A stretch of DNA of 64,000 nt from Nemopilema nomurai (taxonomy: Eukaryota > Cnidaria > Scyphozoa > Rhizostomeae > Rhizostomatidae). Below are positions 1-10,836 of the stretch, one piece after another (the stretch's first letter is position 1; each line of letters begins with the position of its first letter). The notes under the pieces were generated by a model. It had not been told where the DNA came from and ran no database searches. It saw only the letters and a list, made by a program, of their open reading frames with translations. The translations under genes and the position numbers were made by a program. The DNA is taken from assembly GCA_003864495.1 (NCBI GenBank), contig ML133442.1:337231-401230 (forward strand), written 5' to 3'.

Positions 1-2453
1 TGAAAATTCTTTCTTAAAACCACGTATCTTAGCTTCATTTGATGTACTGTTTTATCTTATCATTATAGCTGGTTTTTATGTAAGGCAGATCCTATGAATA
101 TTGCATACATGGCTTGATCACGAACCAACTTTAAGTTTTACATACTGTTTAGCAAAGAAACATATATAAAACAATATGCCATATACACTGGCCTTTACAA
201 AGTGACAATTTTTGGTTACGCAGCTGAATGTATTTATTTCCATTTCATTATCAAAAAAAATTTCGATTTTCTCTCAAATGCCATAGTAAGATTCTAAGGT
301 AAGGTTAGATTTGCAAAGCCTGAATTTTTGTAAGCTTAGTAAATAATGGCGTGCAACTTTAGAGCTTTGTAGGTGGCGATGGAAACTTTTATGAAAATGG
401 AAACTTTCATACATTTCTCTGGATTGCATTTCGTGGCTTTGAGGAGTCACTGAGATTCGAAAACCACGGACTGAATGGCTTTTGTTTATACCTGTTTTTT
501 ATCATTGGCTTCAGTTACATCGAAAGCTAGCGAATGGATCGGGCTTTTTCACCAGGAACAGAGACAATGTTTATAATTTTTCATCTTTTGTGGTCCGACT
601 ATGAATTTTATCAGTTACTTGTACCACTTTTTGTTCATGTTCCTTTTTACAAAATAAAATACATCTAGGCTAGCTTGGATTTGAATATCGGCCAAGTGCT
701 GCTTATTCTTAACCAAGTTGTTATATTGAGGAAATTTGCTGCATTTTGGGCTGGAAGGTGATAACAGAAATGAGCTCACTTTTAAAAAATTAGGAAAAGG
801 CACGAATTATATTCTAAGAAAAAAGTTACTAATGCAAAAAATTTCTAAGTTGGATATAGTAAATAATTATAGTTGTTTCTACAATTAAAACTGAGAGCAT
901 GCGTTTAGTTGATGAAATCAATGCTGCCCCATATTCTATGCACACTTTACAAAAACAGGCCCCGAATATCTAAAGACCGTAGGCAATTTATTTTAAGGCC
1001 TTTCTAATGTTAATTTGAAACAACGTGAGCACTTGTAAACAGTTATACGAAGCAATTTTCTCATATCGATCAATTTTGCTTATTCTAGTGGACTAGTACC
1101 TGGTTACGTGACAGATGACACTTGCACAAGATTCGCTCATTGGTGGAAATAGGCTATTAGAACTTTATTTCTACCCACTACCCACAAACTTCAGGATCGT
1201 AAATGATCTTTGAAAGTTCCGCAAAGGTTTTTTGAAAAGTAGCTTGTTGAAGTTCTTTGCCGCCTTTTGACCTTGCTTTTCAATACGTTGCTAGGTAACA
1301 TCTTACCTGTCTGCCTTACAGAGGTGTCCGCTTTATTATGATGTGTTCACCAGGTTTCTAGCTTCTGGATAATGATGTCCGCTAAAGTCAGGTGTCTTTC
1401 CTTCAGAAGTGTCTTTCTTTTAGTGCAATAACAAAGGAGTGTTACAAGGATCGCAGCTGGCACCAGTGCTTTGTTTATTGACAAGACATAAAATGGGGAA
1501 GCCTCAACGACATAAATGATAGTGTAGACAAACGTGAATACTTTCTTGGTTTCTCTAGGCATCCTTCTTGTCAGAATTCCCCCCGAAGAGTTTCGAGAGC
1601 CACTAGTCGAATGCAAAAGCACTGCGTCGTGTTCCTGTGATGAGGCCACCATAGGTGTAACTTCCGGCTTTGTAGCTGAAAAACATTGGCTAACAGGTGA
1701 GACTGCCCTCTTCCTTGCTCACATGGGTGCTGCCACTTCCCCGGGTCTTCGCTCAAGAAGTATCTGTATTGACCTTAATAATAACTGAAAAAAATCAGAT
1801 TTTACGACGGTAGAAATTTGTTACTTGGGTAAACACAACCATGGTCTGAGTCCAGCAAAGAAATGATGGCTCTACAGCTGGGAACCAAAGGAAGCTTTTG
1901 CCTGATAATGTCATATTTGAGGAAGGTTTATTAGTTATTTGTATCATAAACAATGAAGGTGACTTTAACATTATAAAATTTGTCGCCGGAGAAAGGTTCA
2001 AACTTTTTTGGACCCTGACCATGATCACGTTGCCACAGGCAACGTAACGTTTATCTGGAAATGCATGGTTTACTTGTTAAATGACATTACCAGTCGTCAA
2101 GGTTTTTTGTTGAAACTGTAGCCGATTGTTATCACAGAACAGTTATTAACAATGGAAGTGGTAGGATGCGGAAACGGAAGAGCTGCCCTATCCATACTTA
2201 CTTTCTAGTTGGAGAAAGGGAAAGGATCATAGAAATAGGAAGGCGCTAATATTTCTATGGGAAGGATCGTCTTACTGCGGAAGTAAACAAAGTGGCTTTT
2301 GATAACTTGCTGTTGATTCTGAAAATTGACGACCTACGGGTTGGCAAGGCGCTTTTGTGTTCTATTCGACCTAAACACTACTTTATAACATATTACAGAC
2401 AAGCGCACTTCAAGTCTGCAATAATTAAATTTGTTGCTAATTACACGTCATAA
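1..2453. other. Gene-poor flank
   Basis: AT-rich sequence with no exon chain that I can support on either strand. The only open frame worth a note is the short hydrophobic one at 1347-1562 (-), listed separately. No tRNA, rRNA or strong repeat is visible. Confidence 0.5.
1347..1562 (-). CDS. Unassigned small ORF with two hydrophobic segments
   Basis: Seen: an open frame of 71 residues when read from the internal methionine at 1562 (it stays open back to 1652). A basic N-terminus (MPRETKK) is followed by a hydrophobic stretch (VFTFVYTIIYVVEA), then a second one (ALVPAAILVTLLCYC) that ends in a positively charged cluster (TKRK). That layout would fit a signal peptide or first membrane helix plus a second helix. 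I recognise no family. There is no splice, conservation or neighbour evidence, so it may be chance in non-coding DNA or an exon of a larger gene. Confidence 0.15.
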   Translation of the reverse strand: MPRETKKVFTFVYTIIYVVEASPFYVLSINKALVPAAILVTLLCYCTKRKTLLKERHLTLADIIIQKLETW

Positions 2454-2647
2454 GCCTGGTTTCCATATAGTCGCTGAAGTCGCTGGAGTCGCCAGGATCG
2501 CTCAAAAACGGGTACAGCGACCCCAGCGACTTTATGGAAACAAATTTATTTTGCTGGCGACCCTCAACAACCCTGGCGACCCAGTCGCTTAACTCATTTT
2601 TGATCCTGGCGACTCTAGCGACTTCAGCGACTATATGGAAACCAGGC
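2454..2647. mobile_element. Short foldback (MITE-like) element
   Basis: A 194-bp near-palindrome. The left end reads GCCTGGTTTCCATATAGTCG and the right end is its reverse complement (CTATATGGAAACCAGGC). Homology between the arms continues inward for about 55 bp, through several iterations of the hexamer AGTCGC. The centre holds a second partial inverted copy (CAGCGACTTTATGGAAAC). The flanks (CATAA on the left, TATAA on the right) do not give a clean target-site duplication. The structure fits a non-autonomous terminal-inverted-repeat element; the superfamily is not determined. Confidence 0.7.
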
Positions 2648-4065
2648 TATAAGGTGTTGCTAGCTACGAAACCTTTGGTGTTTGGCCGAAGATTCAATGT
2701 TACAGCGATCTGGCTCTTTTTAATACCCATCTCTAAAAAAGAACATAACAGTCACCATCATGCGCCATCATGCAATATTGCGTCATTTCCGGGTTTCAGG
2801 ACGACCAAGGACCTGACAGCAGTCGGATTCTCTTTCAAAGTCTTCCAACTAATTTGTCATCATTGTTCGTGATGTCACCAAAATTACCATCAAGTATACT
2901 TGACCATTGAATTAGCACCAATAATGATTGGTTCGGTTGTTTAACCCATTCATTGAGCAGCCTGCCTCCCAATGGATGTTGGGTACTCTGACCACGTGAT
3001 GTGTAGGTTCAACTCGACTGACCAAATGTCTGCAGACGAATTTTTCCCAGTTAACTTACGGATAGCATCTGTTCGTATATGAAGCTACCAACCTTCTTCC
3101 AGCTCTAAAATCCTTTCATACCAACGAGCAACGCGAAGTGGTGAAATGCCAATGAAGTCTATAAAAATACACCAATAGAATATACAACGATTTTTATTTA
3201 TCTATACGAACGAGCAACGCGAGGTACTATTGGGTGACAAGTGTACCTTTTCCTGATGGTGCATAGAATTAGCTAGGAGAAAAGAAATGTCTTTGAAAAG
3301 CAGTAACGCTTCACGTTGTGGTTACACAGTTAAGTATTCTGGAAAAAGAGGACAGTTTTCGAGTCAAAAAGACAACTTTAATAATGAATGACAGGATGTC
3401 TATACGTTAACTTACGCATGGAAATAAAATGCTTCCTGTGTTGAAAGACAGGTATAATTCTTCTGGAAAAACAAATGGAATGAATTGTTATCGATTCCAA
3501 CCAACAAAAAAGGCTGCTCTGTCGCAAACAACAATTTGCAACATCGCTTGAAAATTGACTTTCAAACATTCGTTGGTATCACTTCGGAATTTCCATCAAT
3601 GGTGCAAGTTACCAAATAGGCTTTTTCCATGAGGTATCAATTTTTTTCAAACATGGTTCTAGCAAAAGTTTATAGCTTCAAGCAAGAGTAAAGCAAGAGG
3701 GAAGCAAAATGGCAAAGAACTTCAATCGTTTTTCAGCTCTTACACATGCAGTGCCGCTTAGGGATGCACTCTGGGTTGCACCTTCATGACGTCACGAGTC
3801 GGTAACTGATACCGTTGTTTGCAAGGACCAGCTGAACTTAAATTATTTGCCTAAATTCTACGAAAGAAAGAAAGATATTTAACGGCCTAAATCAACAATG
3901 CAGCACTTGTCGTTGCTGTACGTAGCCTCTCATTGTGCTAGAAGGGTCTTTACTTGTTGCGGGCGAGTGGGAGGACAGTGACACTTCTATGGGAGGGGGC
4001 TAGGGGGCCTTGGCCTTCAGAATCTATGTCTTTGCCTCCCAGTTTTTTAAGTTAGAATTACTTAT
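2648..4065. other. Intergenic, no gene seen
   Basis: No supported exon. A short direct repeat (ACGAGCAACGCGA) occurs twice about 90 bp apart, near 3124 and 3210. It is too small to classify. Confidence 0.4.
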
Positions 4066-4414
4066 GTGCGAGGATGGCTCAGTTGTCAAAGGTGCCAGCT
4101 ACGGACCCAAAGGTTCGTGATTCGAGTTCCTGGCGTGTCTGAATTTGCACATATAGTGAAGAGTCACCAGCTCTCTGTAATTCCAGGCACGAGGAATCAT
4201 GAGATGTGGTCACATTGAGAGGAAGGACCAGGACACTGCTCGATAAGCATTAGTGTGGGCCTGGTACTCAGTGTAGATAAGCATAAAGCTCATCAGTGTC
4301 CTAAAGACTAACTTCGGATGCTAGGTAGAAATAAAACTAAATGCTATAAGCATAAAGCTGTTCAGTATCCTAAAAACTACCTTTGGATGCTAGGTAGAAA
4401 TAATACTAAATACT
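4066..4414 (+). mobile_element. tRNA-derived SINE with duplicated 3' tail
   Basis: The head resembles an RNA polymerase III promoter of tRNA origin: an A-box-like GATGGCTCAGTTGT near 4073, and a B-box-like GATTCGAGTTCC at 4119-4130, at tRNA-like spacing. The 3' part ends in a tandem duplication of about 69 bp (4276-4344 and 4345-4413). Both copies begin ATAAGCATAAAGCT and contain GGATGCTAGGTAGAAATA. No target duplication was identified, so the outer limits are approximate. Confidence 0.6.
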
Positions 4415-6680
4415 GCGAAAAGGCCGTGATTCTTCGAAATGATTCTCCTCTCTGCATGCATATTTTCGTGCGGTGAGACGATAAACACGCAAGTGGAAAG
4501 GTGGATTCGCCCCATTAGTAAAACATGATTGTTCAGCACGTTAGAAATCTGGATGTGAGTGTTGGTTTGAATTATTCATGACGAAAGGGAGAAGAAAAAG
4601 CTGAAAGCCCTGTTTATTCAACAGTCACTGAGAACGCTCCTTCCTCTTTCGCGGGAGAACGGATTATTTCTCGATTTAATTCCTGTCTTGTCGCCTGTAC
4701 TCATCCGAAGATTAGAGAACAGAATAATGAGACGTTCACAAGTTTTTGTCATGGGTATGAATATTGAAATTACAGCCATCATTGAGCACATGCGTGGTGT
4801 CTGTCCAGCAGATGGCCAGGATAACATGCAACGAACACGAAGAGGATGTCGTGAAAGATCAAGTGACAGGTGAAGGAAAGAAGCGCAAAATCGAGAAACG
4901 TGATTACTAAGCAATCTTAGAAACCAATCTCTCATAACTACAAACTTTTGAAATCGAGGGTTGTAGCGGAGTAATAAATAATTCCGCATACCCTCCCTCT
5001 CTAAATTCTCCAGATTCTCCAAACTATGCAAAATCTAACAATCAGAGTTTTTGATTACGTTAAAGTTACGAACCATGTTAAAGTCATTATTTCAAAGGTA
5101 TTATTTATATATAAGTATTATAACGTAGTATTATTTCAAATAGATTTTATTTGGGAGAGGGGGGAAATTTACTAAAGGTATGAGAAACAGCTTTGAATTC
5201 TAAAACAGCTGAAACGAGCTATCTCTGTTAAAAACGTTCTACCCCCTATTCAGTATTCAATCGGTGATATTCTTCAAAATTCGTTGTTCTACCTGCTACG
5301 TAACTCAAGCATTTGGCTTAATATTTCACCTAAAATTCAAAAATATTTTTCTTTGGCTCAATCCCCAGCAAGATAGGAGGTTTTATGCGAAGTTGTGTTT
5401 TTGCGTTCTCCTGCTTGGGCGCTTTTTGCATTACATTTGTCAAGCAGTTTTTATCGCAAATTCCTCCCAACAGAGGGAGTGCCAATGCAATTGGACCGTG
5501 CGTAAGGTATCCTGATCCCTCTAGAAAAGGGAAACCAACTCTCATGTCAAAGACGTTGTTCTCAACTGGGTATCGTTTAGAGGTAGAAAACTAAATGTAA
5601 TTTGATAAAACATCAATAAATGGTGAGATTTCAGTGAAATGTTTGTTCATTGGTAGCCAAGATGGCCTGGCTTCCTAACTTTCAAAATGAATCAGTCTTC
5701 TACACGTAAACATTAACACCTGCCATAATAAATTTAATTCGAATCTTTTTACGTGACACCGTCATACATGTATACTGCCTTAAGCTACACACAAAATACG
5801 TTTTGAGTTCACTGTCACAGAACTACAACACAAGACAACCTTTACGTTTCCCTAAAACTGAAGGCTTATGCTAAATTTCCAAAAACGTAATTGATGTCGA
5901 TCAAGAATACTTTCTTACCAAAACAACACTCGGTATACAAATGTTTGGGCCATAGGACCGTCAAGTAAGGACTTTCACAAACGCTTCTGAGCATTCGACT
6001 ATGGGTCAAAAATTGTCTCTTAATTCCAGCTAGTAGGGTGGTCTGGTGAGTAGAGTGGCTGCCTATAAGTAAACAGGTCTGAAGAAAATATGATCCATGG
6101 TTAAACTGAAGTGGCATTTTAATGTGATGTTGATCTAGTTAGTTGAAAGAGCACTTTGAATAAGTTTAGAAAAAAATGAGAAGAAACTTTTTGATGTGAA
6201 GGTGATTGAGTACTACAGTAGCATTTTCTTTTCAAAACAATAGATTTCCACAAACAACTTAGTGAAATTGGAACAAAATAGAGTATGGGCAGCGACAGAA
6301 AGATTTAGTGGCCTATAATCAGACTTTAGAAACCTCATTTTTTAGAATATGTAAAAAAATCAAATGACAAAACGCTCATTTATATTTGATATTCTCAATA
6401 ACTAACTTATACAAAGGCCATTCTTAAATTTTTCATCTAAATTACATACAAGTCACATCTAAACTTCACACAAAAAGTGTGACCATTCTTATGACTGTTC
6501 TTTCAGTATTATTGAACTTTTCACATACATTAAATCCTCCAAGCCCTGGTATTAAAGCTCTGCATATTGCCTCTGGTGAACAATCTGGTGTAACTGACAG
6601 CTGGATAAGCATGATCCGTGTTGACAAAAACAAACAGACGGTGGTGACACAGCTCCCTGTCTTGCGAAAGACAGAATCTA
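4415..6680. other. Intergenic 3' of COQ3, no gene seen
   Basis: Several open frames of 60-140 codons lie here on both strands (for example 4618-5031 and 5330-5545, both -). None shows a recognised domain or flanking splice sites that would join it to another exon. The part next to 6680 should contain the COQ3 3' UTR, but I saw no canonical polyadenylation hexamer close to the stop. Confidence 0.4.
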
Positions 6681-9363
6681 TCAGGACCACTGGCCAGGCT
6701 TCCTTGCATGACAAGCGTAATTTATTGCTGTATTTTGGCACCAAAACCATTTTTTTGTAAAAATGTTGTATGTCATACCAGCAAAGTTGATCATCTCTAG
6801 GTTACCTACAAAAAACGTCAACCTGGTTAAAAGGAAAATTTGCCAACATTCAGCTTTAACTTCCTACAACAAAGTTACTGAACACAACTTACTATATTCC
6901 TCTTAAAGTATTTCCCCTTTCCTCGCAACAACAAGTTCAGCTTTTCCTCTTTCCTCAACAGTTTTTTGACAGCACACCAAAGGAACAGAAAGGATCAGAA
7001 CAGAACTTCTTTTTGGTGCTTTGCATTTTTCTATTTCTAATTTAACTAGAAAATGAACAAAAGATGACAAGGATGTCTAGGAAATATAACTTAAACTCTT
7101 GAAAATCAACATATAGTATTCTTGTGTCTTTCAAAATCACATAATTTGAGCAAAACACTGGCAAAAAGGAGACAAAGAACTCACTTCCCCGCAGCATATC
7201 AGTAAGTTCCTCAGTAGTAACAAACAATTCCCAATCATGGACACCAGCAGGAACAATTCTGACTATGTATTCAGCAGCATATTTTGCAAAAATGAGAGAA
7301 AAAGCTGTCCGATTGATCGTTGTAATGAATAAGTGGCCACCAGGCTGTGCAGAGAACAAATTGAAAAAAATACTGACAATACACAGTAGAATGAGCATTT
7401 GTACCTAAAAGACCTCTAGTCATATGTAATGAATGTGTATTTTTTGGCTACGATCGTATAGTTGAATCTGACCAGTTCTACAAAAGCAGGCAATGGAACC
7501 ATTACCTTTCCATTTCTATATAGTAAGAATGGTCTGCTCAGAATAATTAGCAAAGTTACATAAGTGTTTCCAACTATTCCTCTAATGAAAATAAAAAAAT
7601 TGGTTAAATGGGTGATTTAAATTTAATAGGTGATGAAAAAAACATTTAATATAATTTTATGTTTTGAGAAGTTTTTACATGAAAATCTTCAAACTTTCAA
7701 AAAAAAATATGGCACATGACCACCAATCAGTCTAGCTCTTGTGTAATTCTGCATTAAAGTTTCTTTTACTAGCTTATGAAAGAGCCTATCAAAATTACTA
7801 AGGGTTTTTATAAATGAATTGTACAGACAATATCCAACAGACCTTGATTAACTGAGAACATGACTTGATAAAATCTGGCTGACAGCTGACATGTTCAATG
7901 ACTTCTGAGGCAACAACAGCATCAAATGTTTCTTTGTGATCATCGACCATGTCCTCAACAGTTGAACAAATATACTCAGTATTACTTGCAACAGTTTCAT
8001 CAATGTCTGCATGTGCCATGGCTGCCATTATATTGTTTTCAACAGGGTCAATACCAGTCACACTTGCCCCTAATCTTGCCAGTGGCTAAAAAGTGTAAGC
8101 TTCTATAAGAGACTTACAAGTTGCTGGCCTACAAAAATTTTACAAAAACAAAGAACATTAAAATTAATTTCTTATAGTGCTGCTGACAGATCAGAAAATG
8201 ATTTTGAGATTATTCATTCCAACAAAGCAAAAAGGTTCAATGATCATATACAACAAACATTTAGGCTTCAGTTACTACAGAAATTTTTTTTGCCAAACCT
8301 TCTTTAGTGGCATAAAAAATATTCTTGCATATAATTCAGACTTCAAGCAAATTGAATACCAGGAGAAGTTTAACTAAAAGTGTTCCATTTTAGGTCTTCC
8401 CTCTGTTCTTGCATCTGTTGTGAAATTTCTAAGCAAAAGATTTATTTTTCACTTTGGAAAGACAAATCTAGCTCTTTGCCCCAGGATGTATCCATGTTGT
8501 TCATATGCAACATGCAATGGCAATCACATTTAATTAACTGGCATTTAAAAAAACTGATTAACAAAGTCATTTGCAAAATAATCCCTGGTACTGCAGATCA
8601 TCAAAACAATTTGGAAAGGCAAAGTTGTAGTTGTACCTATACCATCAAAATGTTTAACAGATTATATGGTACGACAATAAATACCTCAGAAAGTAGACCA
8701 CCACCACATCCAATATCTAGGATTTTCAATGAATCAAGAGGCTTTATAATTTTGTGCTTTGAATCCCCCAATATTGTGTTCTTTATCCAGGGAACTCTGA
8801 TTTTGTTCATTGCCTTAAGTACTAAGAAATCTCCTGATTGGTCCCACCACTCTGAAGACAGTAATCTAAATTTTGCAACTTCATCATCCAAAGTTGTTTT
8901 GCCAGTAGCTAAAAAAACACAAACTCTATAGCAAAGCAAAAAAATTCAAAGAATGCTACCTCATTAATCTGAGACACAAAACAAAATAAAATATCAAATG
9001 TATGTGTATTTTCAATAGATAGCCTAATAACCTAAATATGGCTATGCCTGTAGTTCATGCGCATAGCGATGCAATACTTGTAGTAAATTAAGAAGCAATA
9101 AAATTGATGCTTGAGCTTTCAAAATGTGTAATGCAATTTTCCTTCTTACATTTATCTGTAATAATCAGACGATTAGTTTTGATTAGAAATTGTCTTCTAC
9201 GTGTTGTTCAAAAGTGTAGAGGAAGGCTTTCATCCTTACCAGATTCATCGAAAGCAGGGCCACTTAGATGTCTTTTTCCAATACTCGCAACCTCAAATCC
9301 TGTTCTATTGAACTGTCTTAAATGCAGGGTACACCATCGACTGTGCCTGAGCCTGCCTGCCAT
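6681..9363 (-). CDS. COQ3: Ubiquinone biosynthesis O-methyltransferase, mitochondrial
   Basis: Five exons join in frame on the minus strand: 9363-9240, 8908-8685, 8085-7843, 7344-7185, 6805-6681, all GT-AG, giving 291 residues. COQ3 performs both SAM-dependent O-methylations of the coenzyme Q head group, on the matrix side of the inner mitochondrial membrane. Seen: class I methyltransferase motif I LDIGCGGG (105-112), GIDP (127-130), motif II FDAVVASEVIEHV (170-182), PGGHLFITTIN (198-208), and the family-typical end NTAINYACHA. The Arg-rich, acid-poor start (MAGRLRHSRW) looks like a mitochondrial presequence, so I chose the ATG at 9363, in strong context AAAGATGG. An in-frame ATG at 9474 would add 37 residues containing several acidic ones. 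PNISR lies upstream on the same strand. Confidence 0.95.
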
Positions 9364-9370
9364 CTTTGGT
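9352..9370 (-). promoter_or_regulatory. YY1/TISU-like element over the COQ3 start
   Basis: On the minus strand the start codon sits in CAAAGATGGCAGG. This is close to the YY1 core (AAGATGGCGGC) and to the TISU consensus (SAASATGGCGGC), which is known from genes with very short 5' UTRs and is common in mitochondrial genes. It is a near match only. Use as a combined promoter and start element is inferred. Confidence 0.3.
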
Positions 9371-9474
9371 TGATCATGTCGCGCCTCGCTTTCGAAGTCA
9401 AATATTGCTTCATTGGGACAGTACTCAACTACAGTGTTCACGGCTAACCATCTCGACCAACTTATTAACTCCAT

Positions 9475-10258
9475 TGTCTGTGCAAAGCAGTGGGTAATTA
9501 TATGTTTATGTAATGCAGTAGTTGAGTAACTTTGCGTTTAGCCAATTTGTTCTCATCTTGAGGTCAACCATCACGGCTGCATTAAAGAATTGTGATAGTT
9601 CGTGCGGTAGACCGTTGACAAAAAAGACCTTGCTTCTCCATCCAAATAAAAAACCTCCTCTTATTTCCAACTTCTCGATTTATATACTTAATTACACAGA
9701 ATATAGATAACTATAATCTTCATGTCATGAGATAACTGGCACGTCCTGTTATTTCAGATAACAATTCGATTGGTCCCGTTACAAAACACAGGGGGGAAAG
9801 CTCTTGAGAAGGGCATCAATAGCTCGCCAAATTGGTCTAAATCATTCGATGCAAATTTGTCACACCTTTTCTAAAAACATCGTGGTACTGTTGTAGCCTC
9901 TTATTTTCACAACTGCAGATCATTTCCGACTTTACCCCTACAGGGAGAGGTTTAGATTTATACCGGCTTTTTGACATTGTTATCAAAACTTTTAAATCAA
10001 AAGCGGTCCTTTGCTTTCATAATTCTGTGTTAATAGTATTTCCTAGTGAAGCGGGCACGAACTCTTCAAATCGTTGGAAAATGTATTTGTTGTTGGAGAA
10101 AAGGATAAAAGTTGTGCGAGAAATAAGCAGATGTGGATTGTACAAGTTAGGGTTAAAAACACCAGATTCTTTTCAATGTTAGAACTTATAGTTGGCAGTA
10201 TCTACAATAATCATTTACTACATTACAAACAAACATACATAACATAAACGTAAAATCA
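9475..10258. other. COQ3 upstream interval, no gene seen
   Basis: AT-rich sequence between the COQ3 start region and the plus-strand open frames near 10.3 kb. It should hold the COQ3 promoter. No exon or repeat was recognised. Confidence 0.4.
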
Positions 10259-10507
10259 ATGTCCAGAGTTTCATCTCTTTCGAAGCAGCGACAATCTGCA
10301 AAACAACGAAATCGTACAGAATTTAGATCGCTCTATGACGACTCGGTCGAATGGCTTGAAAAACAACCCACGCGAATGCTAATCACAAGATTACAAGAAC
10401 GACTTCTATCACTGTTATGGAGCATAAAAGCGCCGGTTTTCGGAAGTAGTGGAGTTGAAGTGAGCAGGGTTGCACTGCATCTAATTAACGACTGTTACAA
10501 TGAATAG
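10259..10507 (+). CDS. Unassigned 82-residue ORF, first of a chain
   Basis: Reads MSRVSSLSKQRQ and continues to HLINDCYNE. It is Arg/Lys-rich at the N-terminus and amphipathic after that; no family is recognised. The stop overlaps the ATG of a 35-residue frame (10500-10607) in the ATGAATAG string. Two further protein-like frames follow: 10548-10729 (same frame as this one) and 10657-10827 (contains KFLKHLEPGVDKYLP). The last stops about 9 bp from the convergent PNISR stop. The chain could be a small gene with unrecognised introns, a frameshifted relic, or chance open frames in the PNISR 3' UTR. Confidence 0.25.
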   Translation: MSRVSSLSKQRQSAKQRNRTEFRSLYDDSVEWLEKQPTRMLITRLQERLLSLLWSIKAPVFGSSGVEVSRVALHLINDCYNE

Positions 10508-10836
10508 TCATTTCTTGCTTCAACCTTCTGAGCCACTCGATAATTTCCAGGGATTAGCAGATTTCGAAATCTTACAGTTTCAGCCTTTCGAAATGTTATT
10601 GCGTTAAAATTGACATTGAATTATCAAAAGAGGCTTAAAGCACAGCAGACTGCTAGAATACTAAACAAGTTTATACATTTGGCAGAAAGGCCGGACACTA
10701 TTCTAATTTTGAACTTATTAAGTTTCTGAAGCACCTTGAGCCTGGGGTCGACAAATACCTACCAACAGCAGATACAATCACAGCAAACGAGTCTAAAACA
10801 AAAACGACTGTTGAACCACCTACCTAGTGAGACATT

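Noticed and set aside
4618..5031. Minus-strand open frame of 137 codons and overlapping plus-strand frames
   Set aside because: No domain, mixed composition and no exon neighbours; likely chance.
6466..6750. Open frames on both strands at the COQ3 3' end
   Set aside because: The true frame here is the last COQ3 exon (6805-6681) ending NTAINYACHARKPGQWS; the longer frames are out of phase with it.
9364..9474. Upstream in-frame ATG for COQ3
   Set aside because: It would place several acidic residues ahead of the basic presequence. The ATG at 9363 has a better context and gives a typical mitochondrial targeting start. It cannot be excluded without transcript data.
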